Made by a program: the position numbers and the translations under genes. A stretch of 34,367 nt of DNA from PLGF01 sp052139695 (GTDB lineage: Bacteria; Verrucomicrobiota; Verrucomicrobiia; Limisphaerales; Palsa-1400), in NCBI GenBank assembly GCA_052139695.1, contig JBKQWF010000038.1, positions 1 through 34,367 on the forward strand. The letters are read 5' to 3'. How positions within the stretch are numbered: the stretch's first letter is position 1; each line of letters opens with the position of its first letter. Shown one piece after another: positions 1 to 7,827 of this stretch. Below the pieces are notes generated by a model. That model was not told the origin of the DNA. It saw only the letters and a program-made list of their open reading frames with translations, and did no database searches.

Positions 1-164
1 ACCTGCGCCTTGCGGCCTCGGCCTAACCTTCCGCTACGGTTGGCGTCATCGCCTCCGTCGGGTTCCTTTCATCCCGATAGTTCACAACACCTGCCAAGCA
101 CACTAGGGTCGCCTCGCCGAGGCGACCCTGCCTTTCCCCGGCCCGCCGTTGTTGACGCATGACA
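1..164. other. Left-edge non-coding stretch with palindrome
   Basis: No gene could be supported here. The segment lies downstream of the sugar-dehydrogenase-like gene, which is read leftwards and stops at 165. It contains a perfect GC-rich palindrome (listed separately). The remainder is GC-rich with no convincing start or ribosome binding site. The first 90 bases have the look of a dispersed repeat, but the window holds no second copy, so this is only an impression. Confidence 0.4.
105..129. repeat. Dispersed GC-rich palindrome, copy 1
   Basis: Perfect 25-nt inverted repeat centred on the C at 117. The inner arms are GGTCGCCTCG and CGAGGCGACC, extended by AG/CT on both sides. The same 21-nt core recurs at 1460-1480 and, with one changed base, at 14457-14477. 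It lies 36 nt past the stop codon of the leftward gene at 165-1544, so it could form a hairpin in that transcript's 3' end. No T-tract follows on either strand. Confidence 0.85.
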
Positions 165-1544
165 TTATTGCAATTCGATGGAGTAGATGTGGCCGTCGTC
201 GTGCTCGGAAAAGGAGAGGATGTACAATTCTCCATCGGCGTCCTCGGCAAAACTATTGATGTTCTTGGGTTGCTCCAGCAAGGTGCCGTAATCGATGGCG
301 ACGCCGCCCGCGTAACGAAGGCCCCAAACGGTGCCCAAAACAAAATCGCCATAGACATAAATTCCGTCCAGCGACGGATATTTATGACCGCGATAGACAT
401 AGCCGCCGATCACGCACATGCCGATGCCGTGGCGCGGGAATTTTGACTCCGACAGGAGCTGGGTCTTGTGCGGATATTCAATGACAGGATCAATATACTG
501 CGCGCCAGGCGGGCCCGGTTTGAAATGATGCGCCCCTTCGCGCACACACCAGCCGTAATTGCCGCCCTTGGTCACAAGGTCCACTTCCTCCCATAAAGCT
601 TCGCCGACATCGCCCGCCCACAGGTCGCCGGTTTCGCGGTCAAAACTGAAGCGCCAGACGTTGCGAAAACCCCAGGCATAGGTTTCCTTGCGGGCGCTCG
701 AATTGCCGGCCATGACGGGTTCGTGGACCCAGGGATTGTCCGCGGGAATGCCGTACTGCAGTTGTTTCACGCTCTTCCCCGCGCCGGTGGTCGAGCGAGT
801 ATTGACATCAATGCGCAGGATTTTTGCCAGGAGCGTGGCGGTGTTTTGGCCGATGTTGGAGGGATCGTTATTGGACCCGCCGTCGCCCAAGCCGATGTAG
901 AGCATCCCATCCGGGCCGAAGCTAATCTGCCCCCCTTGGTTGCTGCGAAATGGTTCCGGAATTTCCAGGACGACGCGTTCGGAAGAGAGGTCGGCACGGT
1001 CAGGGTCTGTGGAAGATACCTTAAATTCGCTGATGAGATTGCGGCTGGGAAACTGGTTCGTCTGGTTGGTGCTGGGTTGACTGTAGAAAACATAGAATAA
1101 TCCGTTGGTCTCGAAGCCCGGATGAAAGGCAATGCTGTTCAGTCCCACCGCGGTGTTCGGCCCCGCTTCGACGAAGGGGGCTCGATCGACCATATTGAGG
1201 AATTCCTTGGTTTGACTGCCGTCACTCCCTTTTGGGACCAGGAGAATGCGGCCCATTTGTTCCACAATAAAAAAAACATTGGATCTTCCCGGCGCCTGGG
1301 ACATCCAAACCGGACGATCGAGCGTTAAGCGCGGAAAGGTGGGACGAAGTTTTATTTTTGGCAGCGGCTGGGCAGCGGCAGGCCAAAAGGGCCAAACCAG
1401 CAACGCCAAAACAAGGGCCCATGATAAAGCGCCATCTCCGACGCCTTTGGGAAAGGTAGGGTCGCCTCGCCGAGGCGACCACTCGCAGGAGAAAGACCCG
1501 CGGACGGCCCGGAGAGCCGTCCCTGCCGTCAAAAAACGACGCAT
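165..1544 (-). CDS. Secreted glucose/sorbosone dehydrogenase-like beta-propeller protein
   Basis: Resembles the PQQ-dependent aldose dehydrogenase (GSDH) family, periplasmic beta-propellers that oxidise sugars. Visible family signatures are FGPDGMLYIGLGDGG, NTAVGLNSIAFHPGF, AWGFRNVWRFSFD, WAGDVGEALWEEVDLV and GGNYGWCVREG. A hydrophobic segment (WALVLALLVWPFWPAAA) followed by the mature domain suggests export. At the spot where relatives have His-Asn-Gly-Gly, this protein reads Ser-Asn-Gln-Gly-Gly, so the usual catalytic His appears to be Asn. The start is uncertain: ATG at 1544 was preferred over ATG at 1598, but either leaves about 40 residues before the signal peptide. Much of that leader is translated palindromic repeat (1460-1480 and 1502-1522). 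The family call is firm; enzymatic activity is not. Confidence 0.85.
   Translation of the reverse strand: MRRFLTAGTALRAVRGSFSCEWSPRRGDPTFPKGVGDGALSWALVLALLVWPFWPAAAQPLPKIKLRPTFPRLTLDRPVWMSQAPGRSNVFFIVEQMGRILLVPKGSDGSQTKEFLNMVDRAPFVEAGPNTAVGLNSIAFHPGFETNGLFYVFYSQPSTNQTNQFPSRNLISEFKVSSTDPDRADLSSERVVLEIPEPFRSNQGGQISFGPDGMLYIGLGDGGSNNDPSNIGQNTATLLAKILRIDVNTRSTTGAGKSVKQLQYGIPADNPWVHEPVMAGNSSARKETYAWGFRNVWRFSFDRETGDLWAGDVGEALWEEVDLVTKGGNYGWCVREGAHHFKPGPPGAQYIDPVIEYPHKTQLLSESKFPRHGIGMCVIGGYVYRGHKYPSLDGIYVYGDFVLGTVWGLRYAGGVAIDYGTLLEQPKNINSFAEDADGELYILSFSEHDDGHIYSIELQ
1460..1480. repeat. Dispersed GC-rich palindrome, copy 2
   Basis: Exact copy of the 21-nt core found at 107-127, with arms GGTCGCCTCG and CGAGGCGACC around a central C. 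It lies inside the 5' part of the leftward sugar-dehydrogenase-like frame, upstream of the signal-peptide codons. There it is translated as part of EWSPRRGDP. Either it is a real in-frame insertion or the true start lies elsewhere. Confidence 0.85.
1502..1522. repeat. Second-type palindromic repeat
   Basis: Inverted repeat with arms GGACGGC (1502-1508) and GCCGTCC (1516-1522) around a 7-nt loop. It differs in sequence from the GGTCGCCTCG family but sits only 21 nt away from copy 2. On the minus strand it is translated as AGTALRAVRG in the leader of the sugar-dehydrogenase-like protein. From general memory, similar GGACGGC-type repeats are common in verrucomicrobial genomes; the window itself shows only this clear copy. 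Confidence 0.6.
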
Positions 1545-1621
1545 TATGGCAAGCACCCCGCGCGCGGACGGAGGCGGGGTCCGAAAGCTAAGTGACATTT
1601 GAATGATTTAATGGGCGACGA

Positions 1622-3034
1622 TCAAACTTCCCAGCCTTGACGATAAGTGCCGCGAATAAATTCATCGGCTTCCGGCGCGTTGGTGACGCGCAGGTTGTCC
1701 GAATCCCATTGCAGCTTTTTCCCCACGCGGATGGCAACGTTGCCCAACAGAACCCATTCAGAAAACGGGCCGGAAATGTCGAAATTGGAGCAAGCCGGCG
1801 GCCCGCCTTTGCAGGCGCGAATCCAATCCTGGTGCGAGCTGTTGTCAGGCACGCGGGGAATGGTCTTGGGCGGTCGCTTGTAATCGGCCATGCTCGACTC
1901 CGGCAAGAGTCGCGGTTTGGCGCCATAGCAGCCGCAAATGATTTTGCCCTTGTCACCAATAAGAAGAACCCCGTTGTCGTCCAGCTTCTCCGCTTCCGAT
2001 TCCGCGGGCCGCGGCGGCTTTTGGCCGGAATCGTACCAGGTCAAGGTGCATGCCGGCATCTCGGCGCGGGCGGGGAATTCGTAACGCAGGATGGACTGGA
2101 CCGGCGGCATTTCCGGCACCCGCTCGGAGGAAGAAACCATTTCCACGGTGGTGGGCGGGCCAAGTTTGAGCGCCATTTGCGGGCAATCCATCAGGTGACA
2201 GGCCATATCGCCCAAGGCGCCGCAGCCGAAGTCCCACCAGCCTCTCCAGGAAGAAGGATGATAAACGTTTTTGGAAGAGCCGGTTTGCAAAGCTTTGGGC
2301 AATTCGTGAAGGAAGGGACGCACCGGCGCCGCACCGAGCCATTTGTCCCAATCCAGGTAGGCGGGAACGGGATCGGAACCCGGCGGTCGAAGGAGACCCT
2401 GCGGCCACCAACCTTTGGCCCGGTCTGTCCAGCAATGCGCTTCGCGCACCGGCCCAATGGCGCCCGACCAAATCATTTCATAAAGCTCGCGAATGCCTTC
2501 GTCGGAATGGCCTTGGTTGCCCATTTGCGTGGCCACTCCTTCCCGGCGCGCGGCCAGGGTTAGTTGGCGGGCTTCCCAGACCGTGTGCGTCAGCGGCTTC
2601 TCCACGTAAACGTGCTTTCCCGCTCGAATGGCCCGGATGGCGGCGGGCGCATGGTGGTGGTCGGGAGTCGCCACCGTGACGGCGTCGACGTTTTTTTCCT
2701 TCTCCAGCATGACGCGATAGTCGCGGTACGGGCGGGCGCCGGGATACTTCTTGAGGGCGTCCGCCAGGCTGTTGCTGTCCACGTCGCACAAAGCAACGAT
2801 GTTTTGGCTGGAAACACCTTCCAAATCGGAGGCGGCGCGGCCGTTCGTGCCCACGCCCGCGATGTCGAGTTTTTCGTTGGGAGACTTGTAGTTTGGCCGG
2901 GCCATCGCGGGGAGCAGCCCCATGTCCACGGCGCCGGCCATCAAGGCGGAAGTGTAAATAAAGTGGCGGCGATTGATTTGCGCGGTGGGCCGTTCGGTCC
3001 GCACCACTTTGGAGGACGTATGATTGCCGGGCAT
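1622..3034 (-). CDS. Gfo/Idh/MocA family oxidoreductase with Tat-like leader
   Basis: A 470-residue NAD(P)-dependent oxidoreductase of the Gfo/Idh/MocA family, which typically oxidise or epimerise sugars and inositols. The N-terminus carries NRRHFIYTSALMAG (residues 21-34), a twin-arginine-type export signal ending near LLPAMA. A Rossmann segment follows (GVGTNGRA near 61-68, ALCDVD near 81-86), then VATPDHHHAPAAIRAIRAGKH and the family signature EKPL (145-148). The C-terminal half has WRGWWDFGCGALGDMACHLMD, typical of the exported planctomycete/verrucomicrobial branch. It points the same way as the sugar-dehydrogenase-like gene, 77 nt upstream of that gene's chosen start, so the two may be co-transcribed. 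The substrate cannot be told. Confidence 0.9.
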   Translation of the reverse strand: MPGNHTSSKVVRTERPTAQINRRHFIYTSALMAGAVDMGLLPAMARPNYKSPNEKLDIAGVGTNGRAASDLEGVSSQNIVALCDVDSNSLADALKKYPGARPYRDYRVMLEKEKNVDAVTVATPDHHHAPAAIRAIRAGKHVYVEKPLTHTVWEARQLTLAARREGVATQMGNQGHSDEGIRELYEMIWSGAIGPVREAHCWTDRAKGWWPQGLLRPPGSDPVPAYLDWDKWLGAAPVRPFLHELPKALQTGSSKNVYHPSSWRGWWDFGCGALGDMACHLMDCPQMALKLGPPTTVEMVSSSERVPEMPPVQSILRYEFPARAEMPACTLTWYDSGQKPPRPAESEAEKLDDNGVLLIGDKGKIICGCYGAKPRLLPESSMADYKRPPKTIPRVPDNSSHQDWIRACKGGPPACSNFDISGPFSEWVLLGNVAIRVGKKLQWDSDNLRVTNAPEADEFIRGTYRQGWEV

Positions 3035-3214
3035 ATTGGGTTCTGTGTTACACCATACGCCGCCGGAAACAAGAGCTTTTTTGGGAAGTGTCGGCGTTTC
3101 TGAAAGCCGCTTCTATCCGCGAAATCCGTGTGATCTAGCGCGCCTGGCCAAGCTTGGTTGATCGAGCAAACTGAGAGGTGAGCCAAATGAATTCGGCCAT
3201 GACATGAAAGTCAT

Positions 3215-3649
3215 TCAAAGCGCGGACAGGCTCGCCCTTGCCGCTCCCGGAACAGCCGAGACGACAATGGCCTGGTCAAAGGTAGCCAAAGAGCCTTGGT
3301 GCTTCACGGCGAGCGCCAACAGGTAAATATCGGTAATCGCACGTGAGCCATGCAGCCGATCCCGCAGAAAGGATGTTTTATCGCGTAGCGATAAATCGTC
3401 AGGCCAAAACTCGTGATTGCTTTGGCGCGCGAAGAGGTCCAGACGTTCAATCAAGTCGCCGGGCCGGAATTTCGCCGCCCTGCTGTACGCGGGGTTGGAC
3501 ATGATCCGCACCACGCCATTTTCCGTCAGCGGGCAACTGGCCCATCCGCTCTTCAATTGGCCCTTCCACCAGCCGTGGGCGCGATCATGAAATACATGAT
3601 CCGGGTCCAGCAAGGCAATCAGGACATTGATGTCGAGCAAGGCGCGCAC
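3215..3649 (-). CDS. vapC: PIN-domain toxin VapC
   Basis: A 144-residue PIN-domain protein, a predicted Mg-dependent RNase toxin. It starts MRALLDINVLIALLD, and the acidic residues expected for the active site are all present: Asp6, Glu43 (TENGVVRI), Asp107 (AITDIYLL) and Asp125 (LATFDQA). The start codon is GTG at 3649, two nucleotides after the stop of the upstream antitoxin gene, so the two are almost certainly translated from one mRNA. The length fits VapC. Nothing suggests truncation. The specific RNA target is unknown. Confidence 0.92.
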   Translation of the reverse strand: MRALLDINVLIALLDPDHVFHDRAHGWWKGQLKSGWASCPLTENGVVRIMSNPAYSRAAKFRPGDLIERLDLFARQSNHEFWPDDLSLRDKTSFLRDRLHGSRAITDIYLLALAVKHQGSLATFDQAIVVSAVPGAARASLSAL

Positions 3650-3651
3650 AC

Positions 3652-3891
3652 TTAGACGCCCTCTTGGTCCATCAACTCTCGAACATGATCAACCGTCACC
3701 ACCTCCCCGCGCGAGGGCAGGAGCGGAACGCCCCCTCGTGTCGGCTGGGACGATTTGGTTTTCTTGCCCGGCGTCATCAACCCGCGGCGCGCTAACGCGG
3801 AAATAACGCGTCCGGCCGTGCTGCCTTCCCGTTCCGCCAATTCCCTGGCGGCTTGGAGCACGTCATCTTCGATATCCAAAGTCGTTCGCAT
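3652..3891 (-). CDS. vapB: VapB-type antitoxin
   Basis: A 79-residue protein beginning MRTTLDIEDDVLQAARELAEREG, the beta-strand plus helix of a ribbon-helix-helix DNA-binding domain. RVISALARRGLM follows. The C-terminal tail (GGVPLLPSRGEVVTVDHVRELMDQEGV) would wrap the PIN toxin. It is the first gene of the pair and lies 2 nt before vapC. Autorepression is likely, because four copies of a TGATGC half-site lie immediately upstream, inside a recognisable promoter. ATG at 3891 is the start; any transcript from that promoter would have essentially no leader. Confidence 0.92.
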   Translation of the reverse strand: MRTTLDIEDDVLQAARELAEREGSTAGRVISALARRGLMTPGKKTKSSQPTRGGVPLLPSRGEVVTVDHVRELMDQEGV

Positions 3892-3934
3892 AGGTTGATG
3901 CTATTGCATCACCGCATCAAAGTCAAACGCATCA
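3892..3934 (-). promoter_or_regulatory. vapBC promoter with embedded operator half-sites
   Basis: Read on the minus strand, TTGACT (3926-3921) and TAGCAT (3903-3898) are spaced by exactly 17 nt, giving a good -35/-10 pair. The -10 ends 6 nt before the vapB ATG. Within and beside it lie four half-sites, shown on the plus strand: TGATGC at 3896-3901 and GCATCA at 3906-3911, 3914-3919 and 3929-3934. The first two form an inverted repeat with a 4-nt spacer. This is what is expected for binding by a ribbon-helix-helix antitoxin. Confidence 0.75.
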
Positions 3935-4119
3935 ACGAAAGGCGCGGAAGGCGGTCTCAAGGACGATGTTTTTCCGACTCGTCAGCGACGCGGCGAAGCG
4001 AGTTGACGCGCCTTCCTAAACGGACCTCCATGTTTGCGTGGCCGATTTTACTGTGGCCCCGGATGGCGCTTGGATGATTTGTTATCGATTCCACGCCGCA
4101 ATTCTGTATCCTCCGGCCC

Positions 4120-5472
4120 ATGAATAACAGCCTGCAGGCCCCAGCCAGCCGCCGAGATTTTCTGAAGAACACCGGACGATTCGCCGCCGGCGCCACTCTG
4201 GCCGGGTTAACCCTTCCGCATGTCCACGCCGCCGAGGACAACACCATCCGCCTGGCCTTGATCGGCTGCGGCGGGCGTGGCTGCGGCGCGGCAGCCAACG
4301 CCTTTGACTCACCGCAAGGACCGGTGAAAATGATGGCCATGGCGGATTTATTCGAGGATCGCCTTGCCAGCGGTTACCAGACGCTTTCCGAGAAATACCG
4401 GGACAAAATGGAGGCGCCGCCGGACCGGCGGTTCTCCGGCTTTGATGCCTGGCGCAAGGCGATCGATTGCCTGCGTCCAGGGGACGTCGCCATGCTCTGC
4501 GGCTACTCCGCGTGGCGGCCACTACAACTCGAATACGCCGTGGCCAAGGGAGTGAATGTCTTTATGGAGAAATCCTTCGCTCCTGATGTGCCGGGTCTGA
4601 GGAGGATCATGAAGGCGGGAGAGGACGCGGCGCGAAAGAACCTCAAGATCGCCTCGGGCCTCATGTGCCGCCATGCCCCCAGCCGCCAGGAGCTGGTGCG
4701 GCGCATTCACGACGGAGAACTGGGTGAAGTCCTCCTGATCCGCGGCTACCGGATGCAACCGGTTGCGGCTCTGCCCAAACGCCCGCCGCAGGAAGACGAA
4801 CTGACGTGGCAAATCCGCCATTTCACCGATTTCCTCTGGGTTTCCGGCGGCTGGTTCGCCGAGATGAACATTCACCAGATCGACGAATTCTGTTGGATCA
4901 AGGACGCCTATCCAATTTCCGCGCATGGAGTGGGCGGCCGCTCCGGCGGCCGCAACGATTGCGGCCAGACTCTCGACTCCATGGCGGTCGAGTGGACCTT
5001 TGCCGACGGCACGAAAGCGACGCACGTGATCCGTTGGCTGGCGAATTGCTTCGCCGACTGCACCACCTTTGTCCATGGCGCCAAGTGCATGGCCCAGTTC
5101 CCCGGCAGCGCTCATCCGGGGCCGGTATCGATTCATCGCGACCAACGCGCGGCGCCCGACAACCTCGCCTGGCGGGCCAAACCGGACGCCTTCAGCGCTT
5201 GGCAAAGCGAGTGGGACGTGCTGCTGGAGGCCATTCGCCAGGACAAACCTCACAACGAAGCCAAGCGCGCCGCGCTGTCGAATCTGGCCGATCTCATGGG
5301 CCGCGCGGCCGTGCATTCGGGGAAGGTCATCACCTGGGAGGAGGCCATGGGTTCGGACTTCCAGTTTTGCCCCGATATCGACCGGCTCACCGCCCAGAGC
5401 GCGCCGCCGGTCCAAGCCGATGACCAAGGACGCTACCCGGTCCCTATGCCCGGGAAATGGGTCGAGATCTGA
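4120..5472 (+). CDS. Gfo/Idh/MocA family oxidoreductase, Tat-exported
   Basis: A 450-residue oxidoreductase with a clear twin-arginine signal (SRRDFLKNTGRFAAGATLAG, residues 10-29) and cleavage likely after HVHA. The Rossmann motif ALIGCGGRGCGAA follows directly. The usual family signature EKP is altered to MEKSFAPD (Glu150-Lys151-Ser152), keeping the lysine but losing the proline. The second domain has GGWFAEMNIHQIDEFCWI, with a conserved histidine in the usual catalytic region. It is not closely similar to the oxidoreductase at 1622-3034. Its stop codon directly abuts the ATG of the PLP enzyme gene, so the two probably form one operon. The substrate is unknown, though sugar derivatives are usual for this family. 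Confidence 0.9.
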   Translation: MNNSLQAPASRRDFLKNTGRFAAGATLAGLTLPHVHAAEDNTIRLALIGCGGRGCGAAANAFDSPQGPVKMMAMADLFEDRLASGYQTLSEKYRDKMEAPPDRRFSGFDAWRKAIDCLRPGDVAMLCGYSAWRPLQLEYAVAKGVNVFMEKSFAPDVPGLRRIMKAGEDAARKNLKIASGLMCRHAPSRQELVRRIHDGELGEVLLIRGYRMQPVAALPKRPPQEDELTWQIRHFTDFLWVSGGWFAEMNIHQIDEFCWIKDAYPISAHGVGGRSGGRNDCGQTLDSMAVEWTFADGTKATHVIRWLANCFADCTTFVHGAKCMAQFPGSAHPGPVSIHRDQRAAPDNLAWRAKPDAFSAWQSEWDVLLEAIRQDKPHNEAKRAALSNLADLMGRAAVHSGKVITWEEAMGSDFQFCPDIDRLTAQSAPPVQADDQGRYPVPMPGKWVEI

Positions 5473-6444
5473 ATGAGGCCGTTACGCGAAAACACGTTGT
5501 TACCTTCAGCCGTCGAAGCCATCGGCCAGACTCCGTTGGTCGAATTGGCGCGGCTGACCCGCGGCCTAGCCGGTCGGATCGTGGCCAAGCTCGAATACCT
5601 CAATCCCGGTTTTTCGAAGAAGGACCGCATTGCGCGGCAGATGATCGAAGAGGCCGAAGCCGCCGGCGCATTGAAGCCGGGGCAGACCGTGGTGGAATTG
5701 ACCAGCGGCAACACCGGGACCGGCCTGGCCATTGTGTGCGGCGTCAAGGGCTATCCATTTGTTGCTGTGATGTCGAAAGGAAACTCCGTCGAACGGGCGC
5801 GGATGATGCGCGCGCTGGGCGCGGAGGTGGTGCTGGTGGATCAATTACCCGGCTCGGTCCCCGGACAGGTATCCGGCGGCGATCTCAAACGGGTCGAGCA
5901 GGAGACCCGCCGCATCGTGCGCGAGCGCGGCGCCTTCCGGGCTGATCAGTTTAGTCTGCTGGGCAGTTTCCGCGCCCACTTCGAGCATACCGGCCCTGAG
6001 ATCCTCGCCCAAACCGGCGGGCAACTCGATGCCTTCTGCGATTTCGCCGGCACCGCGGGTTCATTCGCCGGCTGCGCGGCGGCTTTCAAGGCCCACAACC
6101 CTTCGATCCGCTGCTATCTGATCGAGCCGGCCGGGGCGGCGGTCCTGGCCGGTGAGCCGGTGACCCGTCCCAATCACAAGATTCAAGGCGGCGGCTATGT
6201 GATGCCCGCTTTGCAATTCTTGAACCGGAAAGAGGTGGACGGTTACCTGCAAGTGACCGATGAAGAAGCGATCACAACCGCGCGTCAATTGGCCCGTGTC
6301 GAGGGTCTGTTTGCCGGTTTCTCGTCCGGCGCCAATGTCGCGGCGGCGTTGCGTCTCCTGCGCGGCGACCTGCGGGGCAAAACCATCGCCGTTCTCCTCT
6401 GTGATTCCGGGCTGAAGTATCTGAGCACTGATCTTTGGGAGTAA
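5473..6444 (+). CDS. Cysteine synthase-like PLP-dependent enzyme
   Basis: A 323-residue fold-type II PLP enzyme of the cysteine synthase/cystathionine beta-synthase family. Seen in sequence: AIGQTPLVEL (17-26), the PLP lysine context NPGFSKKDRIA with Lys50 as the likely Schiff-base residue, and the phosphate-binding loop TSGNTG (77-82). Also present are FAGTAGSFAG, GLFAGFSSGANVAAALR and the C-terminal DSGLKYLSTDLWE. The length matches CysK. Usual CysK proteins read NPxSSxKDR, and here the same place reads GFSKKDR, so the substrate may differ from O-acetylserine. No gap separates it from the upstream oxidoreductase. The M14 peptidase gene follows after 30 nt. Confidence 0.88.
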   Translation: MRPLRENTLLPSAVEAIGQTPLVELARLTRGLAGRIVAKLEYLNPGFSKKDRIARQMIEEAEAAGALKPGQTVVELTSGNTGTGLAIVCGVKGYPFVAVMSKGNSVERARMMRALGAEVVLVDQLPGSVPGQVSGGDLKRVEQETRRIVRERGAFRADQFSLLGSFRAHFEHTGPEILAQTGGQLDAFCDFAGTAGSFAGCAAAFKAHNPSIRCYLIEPAGAAVLAGEPVTRPNHKIQGGGYVMPALQFLNRKEVDGYLQVTDEEAITTARQLARVEGLFAGFSSGANVAAALRLLRGDLRGKTIAVLLCDSGLKYLSTDLWE

Positions 6445-6474
6445 AGACTAAACTCTCTTGCTCTAACTAACTCT

Positions 6475-7827
6475 ATGAAGACACGGCCTCTTCCAGCGCG
6501 TTCGCGCCGCATCGTTTCAAAGACGGCCCTGGCGCTGTTATTGTGGGCCGTAGCATTGCCGATGGCGGACGCACAAACCGCAGCGGCCAGCTCGGCGGCA
6601 TCCGGCTCTGACTCTCCTGCCTCAACAAATGCCGCAGTCCGCCAGGCGACGCGGTCCGCTCCTCGTCCCCCCGGGTCGGCGGCCGGCCTGGAGTTCATCA
6701 ACACCGGCTTCGAGAACGCGTCGCCGCTCTGGTATGAGTTCGCGCCGGACGGCGCCATCCGGGTTTACCTCCTCTACGACCACGAGCGGTCCTCGCCGAA
6801 TCGCGCGGCCGGCCACATCCACTTCCAACTCCAAGCTCCGACCGGCTCGAAGCTGACGCTCGAATTCAAGAACCTGGATAACGTCTGGAATGGCCAGACC
6901 GCCTCGGTCGCCAACGAGTTGAGGACCGTGGTCGTCTCGGAAGATGGGCGGGAGTGGAAGCCGGTGCCGTTAGAGAATCTGCCTGGAGATCGCGTGCGAC
7001 TGGTGGTGGAAATGCCCGGCCCCAAGCTTTACGTGGCGCGCCTCGAACCCTATCGGCTGTCGGATCTCGACCGCCTGCTGGCCTCGATCCGCCAACATCC
7101 GCTCATCGAGATCAGGCCCATCGGCCAGACCGTCGAAGGGCGCGAACTGGAGATCATCCGTCTCGGCCATCCCCAAGCCCCGTACCGGGTTTTCCTCCGA
7201 GCAAGGGCGCATCCCTGGGAATCTGGCGGCAATTGGATTGTGGAAGGGCTCATCCACCGGCTGCTCCTGGATGATGACTTGGCCCGGAAATACCTCGATC
7301 GTTACTGTGTCTATATTCTGCCCATGGCCAACAAAGACGGCGTGGCGCGCGGGCGCACCCGTTTCAACCTCCAAGGCAAGGACCTCAACCGCAACTGGGA
7401 CAAGCCGGCCGACCCGGAGCTTTGTCCCGAGAATTACTTCCTGGAGCGGTGGCTGGAGGGGATGATCCGCGCCGGACAGGCGCCGCAGCTCGCGCTGGAG
7501 TTGCACAACGACGGCGCCGGGAAACTGCACGTCAGCCGCTGCCCGGTGCCGGATTTAAACCGCTATCTCGAACGCATGTCCACCCTTGAGGAACTGCTCC
7601 GCCAGCACACCTGGTTCACCGAAGGCAGCACCGGCGATGCGTTCCGCAATGCCGGCACGCTCGGCGAGGGCTGGTTGGAACGTTATGGGATTGACGCGGC
7701 CGTCCACGAGTTCAACTGCAATTGGATCGCTGGTCTGAAGGACTATCCCAGTGCTCGACACTGGAAAACTTATGGCGAGAATCTGGCCAGCGTGTTCTAT
7801 GAGTATTTCGGTTCGGTAAAACCCTAA
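6475..7827 (+). CDS. Secreted M14 zinc carboxypeptidase
   Basis: A 450-residue protein with a signal peptide (TALALLLWAVALPMADA, cleavage near residue 33) and a Ser/Ala-rich linker. A beta-sandwich-like domain spans about 70-190, and an M14 peptidase domain follows. Zinc ligands and catalytic residues are visible: His246 and Glu249 in ARAHPWESGGNW, His344 in LALELHND, and Glu412 in AAVHEFNCNW. The substrate-binding Asn/Arg are in KDLNRNWD (303-310). The arrangement of an N-terminal beta domain before the catalytic domain resembles the cytosolic carboxypeptidase-like (M14B/D) branch, although here the protein is exported. It likely trims C-terminal residues from peptides or peptidoglycan. It may be co-transcribed with the two genes upstream. 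Confidence 0.9.
   Translation: MKTRPLPARSRRIVSKTALALLLWAVALPMADAQTAAASSAASGSDSPASTNAAVRQATRSAPRPPGSAAGLEFINTGFENASPLWYEFAPDGAIRVYLLYDHERSSPNRAAGHIHFQLQAPTGSKLTLEFKNLDNVWNGQTASVANELRTVVVSEDGREWKPVPLENLPGDRVRLVVEMPGPKLYVARLEPYRLSDLDRLLASIRQHPLIEIRPIGQTVEGRELEIIRLGHPQAPYRVFLRARAHPWESGGNWIVEGLIHRLLLDDDLARKYLDRYCVYILPMANKDGVARGRTRFNLQGKDLNRNWDKPADPELCPENYFLERWLEGMIRAGQAPQLALELHNDGAGKLHVSRCPVPDLNRYLERMSTLEELLRQHTWFTEGSTGDAFRNAGTLGEGWLERYGIDAAVHEFNCNWIAGLKDYPSARHWKTYGENLASVFYEYFGSVKP

Noticed and set aside
23..164. Minus-strand reading at the left edge with NYRDERNPTEAM-like sequence
   Set aside because: It vaguely resembles a repeat translation I may have seen, but it runs out of the frame of the real gene and there is no second copy in the window.
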